Shown one piece after another: positions 6,576 to 15,186 of a stretch of DNA of 64,000 nt. A program made the translations under genes and the position numbers. Origin of the DNA: Cognatishimia coralii (GTDB lineage Bacteria; Pseudomonadota; Alphaproteobacteria; Rhodobacterales; Rhodobacteraceae); contig NZ_JBBGAZ010000004.1 of assembly GCF_037478305.1 (NCBI RefSeq), forward strand, positions 1 to 64,000, read 5' to 3'. A model generated the notes under the pieces. That model did no database searches, was not told the origin of the DNA, and saw nothing but the letters and a program-made list of their open reading frames with translations. Positions within the stretch are counted from its first letter, which is position 1; each line of letters starts with the position of its first letter.

Positions 6576-8588
6576 ATGACAAACCCGCTGCTTTCCACTT
6601 GGAATACCCCCTTTGAAATCGCGCCTTTTGACTTGATCAAAGACGAAGATTTCTCGCCCGCCTTTGAGGCCGCTCTCGCCGAGGATCTGGCCGAAGTTGA
6701 GGCCGTCGCGACTAACGCCGACGCCCCAAGTTTCGCCAATACCATCGAAGGGCTGATGAAAACCGGACAGGCATTGGATCGCGTTGCAGGCGCGTTTTAC
6801 ACGGTTGCGGGCGCTGACAGTAACCCCGCGCGCGAAGAGATCATGCGCGAGATGTCTCCGAAACTCGCGGCGCATGGATCGGCGATCTATGGCAACAAAC
6901 AGCTCTTCGCCCGCATTCAGGCCGTTTGGGATCAGCGCGACAGCCTCGATCTGAGTGACGAACAACAGCGCGTCCTCATGCTGACCCATCGCAATTTCGT
7001 CCGCGCCGGTGCCGCGCTGGAAGGCAAGGCTGATGCCCGCATGAAAGAAATCAAATCGCGGCTCGCGGTTTTGGGTACAGAGTTCACTCAGAACCTTCTC
7101 GCCGATGAACGGGATTGGTTCATGCCTCTGGCTGAGGCCGACCTCGAAGGCCTCCCAGATTTCGCCATCGCCGCGGCGCGGGCCGCGGGTGAAGAAAAGG
7201 GGCAGGACGGTCCGGTTGTGACTTTGTCTCGGTCGATTATTGTCCCGTTCCTGCAATTCTCGCCACGCCGCGATCTGCGCGAAAAGGCCTTCGCCGCATG
7301 GACCGCACGCGGGGCCAACGGAGGCGACACAGACAACCGCGACATCGCCGCCGAGATCCTGAAACTGCGCGAAGAAAGGGCGCAGCTTTTGGGCTATGAA
7401 ACTTTCGCCGACTACAAGCTGGAAACCGAAATGGCCAAGACGCCTGACGCGGTGCGCGGCCTGTTGATGGACGTCTGGGAACCCGCCAAGGCGCAGGCGG
7501 ACAAAGACGCCGAGGTCCTGACCCAAATGATGCATGACGATGGCATCAACGCAGACCTCGCCCCTTGGGACTGGCGCTATTATGCGGAAAAACGGCGCAA
7601 GGCCGAGCATGATCTGGATGAGGCTTTGTTGAAACCCTACCTGCAGCTCGACCGCATGATCGAGGCGCAATTTGCTTGTGCAAACCGCCTGTTTGGCCTT
7701 GAGTTCGCACCGCTGAAAATTCCGCTCTATCACGAGGATTGCCGCGCATGGGAAGTGACACGGAACGGCGAACATGTGGCCGTCTTCATCGGCGACTATT
7801 TCGCGCGAGGCTCCAAACGATCGGGCGCGTGGTGCTCGGCCATGCGCGCGCAGGCGAAGTTCCCGGAGGTTCAAGCGCCAGTCGTTATCAACGTGTGCAA
7901 CTTCGCGAAATCTGAGCCCGCGCTCCTGTCCTATGACGACGCCCGCACCCTGTTCCATGAGTTCGGGCACGCGCTGCACCAGATGCTCTCGAATGTGACT
8001 TATGAAAGCGTCTCTGGAACTTCGGTAGCGCGTGATTTTGTGGAACTTCCAAGCCAGCTTTATGAACACTGGCTTGAGGTGCCCGAAGTGCTGCAAGAAT
8101 TCGCAACCCACGCGGAGACGGGCGAGGCGATGCCTGCTGAAATGCTCGAAAAGGTGCTTGGCGCGGCCAACTTCGACATGGGCTTTGCGACCGTGGAATA
8201 TGTGGCCTCAGCGCTCGTTGACCTGGCCTTCCACGAAGGCACAGCCCCCACCGATCCAATGGCGAAACAGGCCGAAGTCCTTGCCGACCTCGGCATGCCC
8301 GCCGCGATCACCATGCGCCACGCGACGCCGCATTTCGCGCATGTCTTTGCGGGCGACGGCTATTCCAGCGGATACTACAGCTACATGTGGTCCGAAGTCA
8401 TGGACGCAGACGCCTTTGCGGCCTTTGAGGAGGCAGGCGGGGCCTTTGACCCTGAAATGGCCAAATCGCTTGAGGCCAATATCCTATCGATGGGCGGTTC
8501 AGTCGATGCCGGAGAGCTTTACGAGCGGTTCCGAGGTCGGTTGCCGGGCGTTGAAGCTCTGCTGAAAGGGCGCGGGCTGGCAGCCTAA
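6576..8588 (+). CDS. dcp: M3 family zinc metallopeptidase, Dcp-type dipeptidyl carboxypeptidase
   Basis: A 670-residue oligopeptidase of family M3 that degrades short peptides; Dcp removes C-terminal dipeptides. The zinc motif HEFGH is at 461-465 within DARTLFHEFGHALHQML, with the downstream Glu ligand expected in the following helix. The N-terminus (FEIAPFDLIKDEDFSPAFEA) and TREL-like segments resemble E. coli Dcp more than OpdA or PepF. No signal peptide is seen, so it is cytoplasmic. The ATG follows AAAGGAG. It lies 59 bases after the MoeB-like gene and is followed by a hairpin terminator. Confidence 0.92.
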   Translation: MTNPLLSTWNTPFEIAPFDLIKDEDFSPAFEAALAEDLAEVEAVATNADAPSFANTIEGLMKTGQALDRVAGAFYTVAGADSNPAREEIMREMSPKLAAHGSAIYGNKQLFARIQAVWDQRDSLDLSDEQQRVLMLTHRNFVRAGAALEGKADARMKEIKSRLAVLGTEFTQNLLADERDWFMPLAEADLEGLPDFAIAAARAAGEEKGQDGPVVTLSRSIIVPFLQFSPRRDLREKAFAAWTARGANGGDTDNRDIAAEILKLREERAQLLGYETFADYKLETEMAKTPDAVRGLLMDVWEPAKAQADKDAEVLTQMMHDDGINADLAPWDWRYYAEKRRKAEHDLDEALLKPYLQLDRMIEAQFACANRLFGLEFAPLKIPLYHEDCRAWEVTRNGEHVAVFIGDYFARGSKRSGAWCSAMRAQAKFPEVQAPVVINVCNFAKSEPALLSYDDARTLFHEFGHALHQMLSNVTYESVSGTSVARDFVELPSQLYEHWLEVPEVLQEFATHAETGEAMPAEMLEKVLGAANFDMGFATVEYVASALVDLAFHEGTAPTDPMAKQAEVLADLGMPAAITMRHATPHFAHVFAGDGYSSGYYSYMWSEVMDADAFAAFEEAGGAFDPEMAKSLEANILSMGGSVDAGELYERFRGRLPGVEALLKGRGLAA

Positions 8589-8593
8589 AGAGA

Positions 8594-8630
8594 AACGCCC
8601 AAGCGCCCCATCGAAGGGCCCTTGGGCGTT
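8594..8630 (+). terminator. Terminator hairpin after dcp
   Basis: AACGCCCAAG at 8594-8603 pairs with CTTGGGCGTT at 8621-8630, a 10-bp GC-rich stem six bases after the dcp stop codon. The T-run is short, so it may work from either side of the convergent dcp/kdsA gap. Confidence 0.65.
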
Positions 8631-8653
8631 GCCAAATCTGCGATTTGTCTAAA

Positions 8654-8696
8654 GCGTTTCGCGATTAACCTGAGATACAGGTTGATTGGGAAACGC
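8654..8696. repeat. REP-like palindromic unit 1
   Basis: GCGTTTC at 8654-8660 and GAAACGC at 8690-8696 enclose an inner hairpin, AACCTG / CAGGTT. The unit shares its AGCGTTTCGCG edge with the unit at 8718-8762, so the two form a pair like bacterial REP/BIME elements in the convergent dcp/kdsA gap. Confidence 0.6.
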
Positions 8697-8717
8697 CCAC
8701 AACATCGATAGGGTCCG

Positions 8718-8762
8718 AGCGTTTCGCGTCAAACTTTTGTGTCAAGTTTAACGCGAAACGCT
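8718..8762. repeat. REP-like palindromic unit 2
   Basis: A 19-bp inverted repeat with one mismatch: AGCGTTTCGCGTCAAACTT at 8718-8736 and AAGTTTAACGCGAAACGCT at 8744-8762, with a 7-base loop. It ends six bases before the kdsA stop codon and could also stop kdsA transcripts. Confidence 0.7.
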
Positions 8763-8768
8763 TTGGGG

Positions 8769-9602
8769 CTAGATCTCGATCGGGTTGGCTTTGGCCAGCC
8801 GGTCGAACTGCATCAGCGTGTCGATCAGTTTCGGCATATCGCGCAGGTAAATCATGTTCGGCCCATCACAGGGCGCATTGTCGGGATCTTGGTGGGTTTC
8901 TGTGAACACAGCGCCCACTCCGGTCGCAACCGCGGCGCGCGCGAGAACAGGGGCAAATTCACGCTGACCACCCGACGCGCCGCCCAGCCCGCCGGGCTGC
9001 GCCACGGCGTGGGTTGCGTCCATTACGACGGGATATCCGGTGCGCGCCATTTCCGGCAGAGACTGCATGTCCACGACCAAACGGTTATAGCCAAAGGACA
9101 CGCCGCGTTCCGTCAATAAGATGCGCTCGTTTCCGGTGCTTTCGATCTTGGCAACCACGTTGGGCATGTCCCAAGGGGCCAGAAACTGCCCCTTTTTCAC
9201 ATTGATCGCAGCACCGGTTTTGCCCGCCGCCAACAAAAGCGCCGTCTGGCGGCACAGAAAGGCCGGGATCTGCATGATGTCCACAACCTCAGCCACAGGC
9301 GCGCATTGCTCTTTCTCGTGGATGTCGGTGATGACCGGCACGCCGATCTCTTTCTTGACGCTCTCCAGAACCTTCAGGCCTTCGTCCAAGCCCAATGCAG
9401 GCTTTGCATTCAAAGACGTGCGGTTGGCCTTATCAAAAGAGCCCTTAAAGACATATTGCGCCCCTGCAGCCGCACAGGCCTCTTTCAGAGTGCCTGCAAT
9501 CATCTGCGCGTGATCTGCGCTTTCCAATTGGCAGGGGCCCGCGAGCAAAGTCAGCGGCTGGTCATTGGCAATCGTCAGATTGCCGACGGAAACATGTTTC
9601 AT
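8769..9602 (-). CDS. kdsA: 3-deoxy-8-phosphooctulonate synthase (Kdo-8-P synthase)
   Basis: Condenses arabinose 5-phosphate with phosphoenolpyruvate to Kdo-8-phosphate, the first committed step to Kdo for LPS inner core and for the lipid linker of ABC-exported capsules. The 277-residue protein has LLAGPCQLES, YVFKGSFDKANRTS, GVPVITDIHE, QIPAFLCRQTALLLAAG, MDATHAVAQPGG and FTETHQDPDNAPCDGPN, all diagnostic of KdsA. The ATG overlaps the kpsE stop codon by one base (TAATG), so it is translationally linked to the capsule export genes upstream. Confidence 0.96.
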   Translation of the reverse strand: MKHVSVGNLTIANDQPLTLLAGPCQLESADHAQMIAGTLKEACAAAGAQYVFKGSFDKANRTSLNAKPALGLDEGLKVLESVKKEIGVPVITDIHEKEQCAPVAEVVDIMQIPAFLCRQTALLLAAGKTGAAINVKKGQFLAPWDMPNVVAKIESTGNERILLTERGVSFGYNRLVVDMQSLPEMARTGYPVVMDATHAVAQPGGLGGASGGQREFAPVLARAAVATGVGAVFTETHQDPDNAPCDGPNMIYLRDMPKLIDTLMQFDRLAKANPIEI

Positions 9603-11377
9603 TACGAAGATACCTGTTCGCGAAGGATAGAACCCGTGAGGGAGATCATCAGGTAAATGCCTGAAAACACCAGAAAGGCCAAGATCGTGTTTTCAAACTT
9701 GCGCGGATAGCTTGGGTCCTCTGAGGCGACAGGTGCCACCGAGGTCGTCAGATAGCGCACCTGACGGCTGGCTTCGAGCTCGGTTTGCTTCAATGTCTGC
9801 AAGGCAGATTGCATAATCAGATCCGCCGTTGCGAGGTCCGCCAAGGCAATCTGTATCTGGCTGTTTTGGCGCGCAAGGGAGTCCTCACCGCCGCGCGCAG
9901 CCGTCATGCGTTCCTGTAGTCCCTGCAACACGCCTTCAAGCCGGCGGATCGATCCGCGCGCGCCATCGACGCGGGCTTGGTTGGGCCGTGCGTTGTCCAA
10001 AAGCTGCGTCAGTTCCAGCTGCTTTTCCTGTAGCTCCAGTTCATAGGTCGAAATCTGTTGCCGCAGGCTCGCGATCAGGCCCTCTGGGTCAAGCACCGTG
10101 CCTTCTTGCAAGTCAACCAGAGTGGTCTGGGCCGCGCGGCGATCTGCCTTGGCTTGCTCCAATGAACGGCGCGCGTCCTTCACTTGGTCTTCGCGTTTGC
10201 GTTGGCTGAGTTCATCCACGCGCTCTTCGGCGTATGTGATCAAAGCCTGCGCGTAGCGTTGTGAAATCGCCGGATCAGGAGAGGCGACTTCCATGCGGAT
10301 CACGCCTTCGGTCGGGTCATAGCCGATTTTGACGAATTTTTTGTAGACCGAATAGGCGGCCTCGTTTGAGGGGTTCTCTTCAAGCCGCTGCAAGGGATCC
10401 ACAGACTGATCAGAGAAGACAGACTTAAACCCTTCGTCCGCGTCCAGCCGCAGCATCGCGTCTTTGGATTGCAGATAGGATTGCGTCGCGATGGAATCCT
10501 GATTGGTGGCCATCTGCGTGCCCGAGAAAAGGCCCCCAAGACCGCCAGCTCCGCCAGAGCTTTCGGATTGGATGATCAGGAACTCGGACTTGGTCGAATA
10601 CATCGGCGTTGCGACCGAATAGTAGTAATAGCCTGCCAGCAACGTCGGAAGCGCCACAAAGGCCAGCAGGCGCGAGAACATCAGGAATGTCTTGCGGCGA
10701 CGCCGTTTGGCGATGTCTTTCTGGATGTCGCCGATCTCGCGCTCTCGGGTGGAGGCGGGCGAGGCCATCTCGGTCGAAGGCATCGTGTTGCCCTGAGGCC
10801 GGGTCTGCGGCAGTTGCACGTCGTTAGAGACGACTTCCAGCATATTGCGCGTGCTGAACGGGTCGCGTCCCGATTCACGCAATAGGCGCACGGCGTCATA
10901 GTCGGATGTCGCGGCAAGCCCATGTTTCTGCGCCAAGCGGCGGGCCATGCGCAATTGGCGTCCTGTTAGGCCTTCTTGGCGGATCGCCGCAATCGATTGT
11001 TCTGGGCTGACGGCTGCGGGCATCGAGGCTGGCGGCGCGGTTGTGCCAGAGGGCGCAGGGGCTGCCGCCGGAGCGGGCGCGCTGTCGGCCATGGCGTTTA
11101 GCCCGCCCATGTCCTCTTCGGGCGAGGTGGGCATCGGGCTGTCTTCGACCGGAGCGATTTTAGCACGACGTTCCGCAGCCCGCGCCAAACGCGCTTCGCG
11201 GCGTGAGGCACGGTCGCTTGGGGCTGCGGCCGGTTCGGGTGCGGTCTGCGCAACAGGTGTTGTTTCAGGCGTCGCGGCTGGGGCCGCCTCGGGCGTCTCT
11301 GCCTGAGGCGCTGTCGCAGAGGTGCCTTGGCCACCGCGACGGATGCGGAATTTCTTAGCCTTGGGTTTGGTAGTCAT
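9602..11377 (-). CDS. kpsE: Capsule polysaccharide export inner-membrane protein, KpsE/Wzz-like
   Basis: A 591-residue polysaccharide co-polymerase-type protein that links an ABC exporter to the outer-membrane channel in group 2 capsule export. The cytoplasmic N-terminal ~215 residues are rich in Ala, Pro, Thr and Arg with low complexity. The first membrane helix is at about 235-255 (LLAFVALPTLLAGYYYYSV). A periplasmic region follows, with a long coiled coil (about 390-530). The second membrane helix lies near the C-terminus (ILAFLVFSGIYLMISLTGSI). Two helices framing a coiled coil is the KpsE/CtrB layout. The extension is longer than in E. coli KpsE. It overlaps kpsT by 23 bases. Confidence 0.88.
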   Translation of the reverse strand: MTTKPKAKKFRIRRGGQGTSATAPQAETPEAAPAATPETTPVAQTAPEPAAAPSDRASRREARLARAAERRAKIAPVEDSPMPTSPEEDMGGLNAMADSAPAPAAAPAPSGTTAPPASMPAAVSPEQSIAAIRQEGLTGRQLRMARRLAQKHGLAATSDYDAVRLLRESGRDPFSTRNMLEVVSNDVQLPQTRPQGNTMPSTEMASPASTREREIGDIQKDIAKRRRRKTFLMFSRLLAFVALPTLLAGYYYYSVATPMYSTKSEFLIIQSESSGGAGGLGGLFSGTQMATNQDSIATQSYLQSKDAMLRLDADEGFKSVFSDQSVDPLQRLEENPSNEAAYSVYKKFVKIGYDPTEGVIRMEVASPDPAISQRYAQALITYAEERVDELSQRKREDQVKDARRSLEQAKADRRAAQTTLVDLQEGTVLDPEGLIASLRQQISTYELELQEKQLELTQLLDNARPNQARVDGARGSIRRLEGVLQGLQERMTAARGGEDSLARQNSQIQIALADLATADLIMQSALQTLKQTELEASRQVRYLTTSVAPVASEDPSYPRKFENTILAFLVFSGIYLMISLTGSILREQVSS

Positions 11378-12014
11378 AAAGCTGCTTGGCCTCTTCCAAG
11401 GTGTCGAACATATGAAGCTTGCCGTTCCTCAGAACAGCCGCGCTCTTGGCGAATTTTTCCAGCGTCTTGGGCTGGTGGCTGACGATGATCATCGTGGTGG
11501 TGCGCAGACGTTCCTTCAGCACCTCGCCTGCCTTGCGGTTAAAGTCCACATCGGTCGAAGACGGCATGCCCTCATCGACCAGATAGATGTCAAAATCCAG
11601 GGCCAGCATCAGCGCGAAAGAAAACCGCGCCCGCATGCCCGAGGAATAGGTGCCCAAAGGTTGGTCGAAATATTCGCCCAAACCACAGAGCCAACGGCAG
11701 AAGGCCTCGACATAATCCGGGTCCAGCCCATAGAGCCGCGCGATATAGCGGCTGTTTTCCACCGCCGTGTGTTTGTTCACCACCCCACCCATGAACCCCA
11801 GCGGGAACGAGATACGGCAAGTGCGGCGGATTTCGCCTTCATCGGGCTTTTCCAGACCGGCCATCATATTGATGATCGTGGTCTTACCAGAGCCATTGCG
11901 CGCAAGGATGCCAACCGACGTCCCTAGTTCCACGCGAAAAGAAGCGCGTTCAAGGATGACCTTGCGCTGCTTGCCAGTCCAATAGGACTTACTCACGTTG
12001 TCGAACTCGAGCAT
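11355..12014 (-). CDS. kpsT: Capsule polysaccharide ABC transporter ATP-binding protein
   Basis: ATPase subunit that powers export of a lipid-linked capsular polysaccharide. The 219 residues contain a Walker A of the form ARNGSGKTT (the usual first Gly is Ala), a signature YSSGMRARF where KpsT proteins have SSGMR in place of LSGGQ, Walker B IYLVDEG, and a switch histidine in IIVSHQP. A partner permease KpsM is not adjacent and must be encoded elsewhere. It starts the kpsT-kpsE-kdsA run; the upstream 200 bases separate it from nhaA, which is on the same strand and has its own terminator. Confidence 0.9.
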   Translation of the reverse strand: MLEFDNVSKSYWTGKQRKVILERASFRVELGTSVGILARNGSGKTTIINMMAGLEKPDEGEIRRTCRISFPLGFMGGVVNKHTAVENSRYIARLYGLDPDYVEAFCRWLCGLGEYFDQPLGTYSSGMRARFSFALMLALDFDIYLVDEGMPSSTDVDFNRKAGEVLKERLRTTTMIIVSHQPKTLEKFAKSAAVLRNGKLHMFDTLEEAKQLYDYQTQG

Positions 12015-12155
12015 TACACTGCTCCGGCGCTGCTCTGCCTATATCTCTCCTTAGCGGAGAAGTCTTAATACCCTTTTGGGCTTTGAGGCTCATTATGTCG
12101 GATTAGCCCCTCATCTGACAATAACTGACTGCCAATTTATTTGATTTTTAACAAA

Positions 12156-12181
12156 GAAACCGGCGCTTTGACGCCGGTTTC
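12156..12181 (-). terminator. Terminator after nhaA
   Basis: GAAACCGGCG at 12156-12165 pairs with CGCCGGTTTC at 12172-12181, a 10-bp stem with a six-base loop. On the minus strand it is followed by TTTGTTAAAAATC, a T-rich tail. It lies 35 bases past the nhaA stop. Confidence 0.75.
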
Positions 12182-12216
12182 GGGGGTTTCGTTGCTGAAT
12201 TGAATCAGTCTTGAGG

Positions 12217-13515
12217 TTACATCTCGATCTTTTTCACACGCAGAACGCGACCTGCGATGATCGAGATGATCGCGGCTCCAAAGCTCAGGAGCGCGCCCAT
12301 CTTGGCTGCATCCTGCACCGGTCCTGCGTCAAAGGCGACCGAGGCCACAAAGAGCGAGACGGTGAAACCAATGGCCGCAACAAAGCCGATAATGACCAGA
12401 TCGATGATGCGCATCCCCTCGGGCATGCCCAGTCGCATGGGCGAGGCCGCGATCCAGCCAAAGATCAGAATGCCCACCGGTTTACCAATGATCAGACCGG
12501 CCAGAACCAACCAGGTTGCATCGCCAATGGCGCTGAATTCGACGCCCGCATTCAAGAGGCCAAAGAAGAACAGGATGATCTCGACGGGGTGTTTCAGCGC
12601 ATGCTCGATCACGTTCAGCAAGTCATGCAGGTGCTTTTCTGCATCCGAAAAGATCCCAAAGGCACGGTCCGCATGTGGGATCGCAGGCACCACTGGCAGA
12701 AGGCCCAGCGCCGGGTGCAGGCCAGAGCGCATAAAGCCATACCAGCTGATCGCCGCCGCCGCAGCATAAGGCAGGAAGTGCAGGTTTTTGCGCACCCATG
12801 TGGAGTTCGGACGCGCTTGGTTGCCGCGGTCCATGCGACGGGGCAACCAGTTGAACAGGATGTAAACGCCCAGCGCACCGCCAAAAGAGGCCAAGAGCCA
12901 AACGGGGGCGAGGTCTCCGGACGGGTAGAAGATCGCAAGGATGATCAGGCCCGCCGCGTCGTCGGCAATCGCCAACAACAGCAGGAAGCGCACAGCCGGG
13001 TGGCCTGCGCCAAAGACCAGACGGCCTACAAGATAGGAAAACGCGATGTCTGTCGCCGTCGGGATCGCCCAGCCATTGGCGACTGCGTTATAAGTGTCGG
13101 ACCCAAGGAAAGCCGCCAAACCAAGATACACCGCAATCGGGCCAAACATGCCGCCCGCCGTTGCAAACAAGGGCGTCGCCGCCTTTTTGCCGCGCAGAGA
13201 GCCATCTTTCAGAACAACCGCTTCCCAGACTTCTTTCGCGGCAATCGCAAAGAAGAAGGCCATCAGCACGTCGTTCACGAGGTAGTGGAACGACAGAACC
13301 TTCGCCGTGCCAGGAGAGCCAAAGGCGTCATAGCCCTTGCCGTAGACTTTCTTCCAATAGTCATAGTCGAGGCCAACCCAGTCGTTGAACCAGACGGGGT
13401 ATTCCACAAGGTGGTGGTAGCTATGTGCATCTGTGTTTGCCCAGACTAACGCAATCAACGCCCCTATGATCAAAAGCAGGGAATAGTTGGTTAAAAAGTT
13501 CCAAACGCGATACAT
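12217..13515 (-). CDS. nhaA: Na+/H+ antiporter NhaA
   Basis: Inner-membrane antiporter that expels Na+ in exchange for H+, important for pH and salt homeostasis in marine bacteria. The 432 residues form about a dozen hydrophobic helices. Key motifs are GWAIPTATDIAF, carrying the Asp of helix IV, and LLAIADDAAGLI, the double-aspartate ion site of helix V. LHPALGLLPVVPAIP and HPVEIILFFFGLLNAGVEF are also family-typical. The N-terminal region has a longer loop (about 45-75, VGLDYDYWKKVYGKGYDAF) than E. coli NhaA. The start follows TGGAGGAG. Confidence 0.94.
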   Translation of the reverse strand: MYRVWNFLTNYSLLLIIGALIALVWANTDAHSYHHLVEYPVWFNDWVGLDYDYWKKVYGKGYDAFGSPGTAKVLSFHYLVNDVLMAFFFAIAAKEVWEAVVLKDGSLRGKKAATPLFATAGGMFGPIAVYLGLAAFLGSDTYNAVANGWAIPTATDIAFSYLVGRLVFGAGHPAVRFLLLLAIADDAAGLIILAIFYPSGDLAPVWLLASFGGALGVYILFNWLPRRMDRGNQARPNSTWVRKNLHFLPYAAAAAISWYGFMRSGLHPALGLLPVVPAIPHADRAFGIFSDAEKHLHDLLNVIEHALKHPVEIILFFFGLLNAGVEFSAIGDATWLVLAGLIIGKPVGILIFGWIAASPMRLGMPEGMRIIDLVIIGFVAAIGFTVSLFVASVAFDAGPVQDAAKMGALLSFGAAIISIIAGRVLRVKKIEM

Positions 13516-13654
13516 ACTTGCTCCTCCAAAGCTTTCAACGGGGATAGCCTAATGGGGCAGGGTCTTCAACGTTTTGGACGCGCGTTTCGCCTTTTCCCAT
13601 ATCACTACGGCGTGTTAGCGCCCCCATCTCAGGGTCTTGGGAGGAACGCACAAA

Positions 13655-13684
13655 AAAGAGGCTGCGCAATTGCACAGCCTCTTT
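13655..13684 (-). terminator. Intrinsic terminator after the permease gene
   Basis: AAAGAGGCTG and CAGCCTCTTT form the base of a near-perfect palindrome (with GCAATTGC in the centre). On the minus strand it is followed by TTTG, giving a six-T run in all. It lies just beyond the permease stop at 13707. Confidence 0.8.
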
Positions 13685-13706
13685 GGTTTGTTGCGTTTAA
13701 GCGATG

Positions 13707-14735
13707 TCAGGCGATCATCTGCCACGCGATGCCAGCGATGAAACTGCCCACCAGTGCAAAGCCAAGGTACGCCACAAACACACGCGGTTTCACCAAAGCC
13801 CAGACCGCGATGGCGGCGGGGATAGAGCTGACGCCGCCCGCGATCATGAAACTCATCGCGGCTCCGGCGGCCATGCCTTGCTGCAGGAGCGCGTCAACAA
13901 GGGCAGGGGCGGCGTAGCCGTTCAGATAGGCGGGTGCACCTACCAGCGAGCCCAGGAAGATAGGCAGCACTCCGTCGCCACCCAGAACACTCGCGATCAG
14001 GTCAGCAGGCACATAGCGCACCATCAGGGCCTCGATTGTGTAAGCCAAGGCCAGCCATTTCAGCAGGAAAAGCGCATTCTCAAGCCCGGTGTCACGGAAG
14101 GTTTCACGACGCGCGGACTCGGTCCAAAATTTCCAGACAGGTGTTTCAGAGAAAGGCTTTTTCACGCCGCAGCAGCCGCCGACCTGAGGCTTTTCCCGCA
14201 AAGGTTCGTCAAAGACTGCGGATTTCGCGAAACTCATGGTGACAAAGCCACCAAACAGACCCAGCGACACAGCCGCGATGGTTTTCGCGATGGTGAAGTC
14301 CAGACCCAGAGTGCCCGCCGTGATCGAAAACATCGCAGGATCCATCAAAGGTGAAGCCAGCCAGAAGGCCATAACGGCAGACAAAGGCGCGCCAGCAGCG
14401 AGCAGCGCTGCGATAAACGGAATGACTTCGCAGGAGCAAAACGGTGACAGCCCGCCCAGCAAGGCCGCAAAGATGATCATGCGGCTTTCCCTGCCGATAA
14501 AGGCCTTTGCGAGGACGTTCTCTGCGCCGCTCGCTTTCATGTAGGCGATGGCGACGACGGCAAAGAGGATGAAGGGGGCCGTGCCCGCCAGAGCATCCAG
14601 CGCAAAGCTGACAGTTGGGACAAACTCGGCAAAATCGAGCACTGCCACTGCGATCAGGATCAGGGCTATTGCCAACCAAACGCGGTCAATCCGTTTGATC
14701 AGCGGCGTGCGGGGAGAGTGGGAGATATCAGCCAT
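13707..14735 (-). CDS. ArsP-like permease (DUF318/PF03773 family)
   Basis: A 342-residue inner-membrane permease with about eight to ten hydrophobic helices in two halves. It carries the family motif GGLSPFCSCEVIPFIAALL, in which the vicinal-type cysteines of ArsP-like methylarsenite permeases lie, and a central soluble loop with GGCCGVKKP, another cysteine pair. The second half has GSLVGAPAYLNGYAAPAL. It overlaps the arsR stop codon (ATGGCTGA), so regulator and transporter are one operon. This context suggests efflux of a thiophilic metalloid or metal. The substrate is inference; arsenic is the best guess. An upstream ATG at 14759 would add eight residues. Confidence 0.8.
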   Translation of the reverse strand: MADISHSPRTPLIKRIDRVWLAIALILIAVAVLDFAEFVPTVSFALDALAGTAPFILFAVVAIAYMKASGAENVLAKAFIGRESRMIIFAALLGGLSPFCSCEVIPFIAALLAAGAPLSAVMAFWLASPLMDPAMFSITAGTLGLDFTIAKTIAAVSLGLFGGFVTMSFAKSAVFDEPLREKPQVGGCCGVKKPFSETPVWKFWTESARRETFRDTGLENALFLLKWLALAYTIEALMVRYVPADLIASVLGGDGVLPIFLGSLVGAPAYLNGYAAPALVDALLQQGMAAGAAMSFMIAGGVSSIPAAIAVWALVKPRVFVAYLGFALVGSFIAGIAWQMIA

Positions 14736-15066
14736 GGTTATGGGTCTCGTCAGGTGCATCGGCGCAGCATTCTTTCACTAGGAAGTCCGAAAGCGCACGC
14801 AGTTCTTCAAATTCAACGGCCGCGCAAATGATGCTGCGACCCTCTTTATGCTGCCGGATTAGACCCGATTGCAGCAGGATCTTCAGATGATGGGTCAGCG
14901 TAGACCCCGTGACGCCCGTGCGATCCCCGAGTTCTCCGATCGACAGGCCTTGGGTGCCCGCGCGCGTCAGGCTGCGCAGAACGGCAAGGCGTTGCTCGCT
15001 GCCAAGGGCTGCGAAGGTAGAGGCGGCGACTTCGAGTGAGAGGTCATTGGTGTCTGAATGTTTCAT
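14728..15066 (-). CDS. ArsR/SmtB-family transcriptional repressor
   Basis: A 112-residue winged-helix repressor. The helix-turn-helix is at about 42-68 (LSIGELGDRTGVTGSTLTHHLKILLQSGL) and the wing follows at RQHKEGRSIICAA. The classical ELCVC metal site in helix 3 is absent (it reads ELGDR). Instead there is a C-terminal vicinal pair, C100-C101, followed by Asp/Glu/His residues (DETHNHG). That suggests a C-terminal metal or redox sensor site. It overlaps the permease it probably controls and is preceded by TTTCGA palindromes that could be its operator. Confidence 0.85.
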   Translation of the reverse strand: MKHSDTNDLSLEVAASTFAALGSEQRLAVLRSLTRAGTQGLSIGELGDRTGVTGSTLTHHLKILLQSGLIRQHKEGRSIICAAVEFEELRALSDFLVKECCADAPDETHNHG

Positions 15067-15133
15067 ATTTCTAGAATTGTCGAAATAACGAGTCGGTGCA
15101 AGTTTTATTTTCATATTTTTCGAAATATCGAAA
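15066..15133. promoter_or_regulatory. Probable ArsR operator palindromes
   Basis: The short divergent gap between arsR and the glycosylase gene is AT-rich and holds two inverted repeats. One is TATTTC at 15066-15071 with GAAATA at 15082-15087. The other is TTTCGA at 15118-15123 with TCGAAA at 15128-15133. ArsR family repressors bind AT-rich inverted repeats over their own promoter. A similar ATTTC-type palindrome precedes the second arsR at 61665. Confidence 0.55.
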
Positions 15134-15186
15134 TGAAGCGTGATTTTTTGGCTTTCCCTTGGGGCGTCAATCGGCAGGATAGGGCG

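Noticed and set aside
6450..8111. Long minus-strand open frame opposite dcp
   Set aside because: No family resemblance and it lies wholly antisense to a well-conserved peptidase; GC-rich codon bias keeps antisense frames open.
12211..13449. 412-codon plus-strand frame opposite nhaA
   Set aside because: Highly charged, low-complexity translation antisense to a clear membrane antiporter gene.
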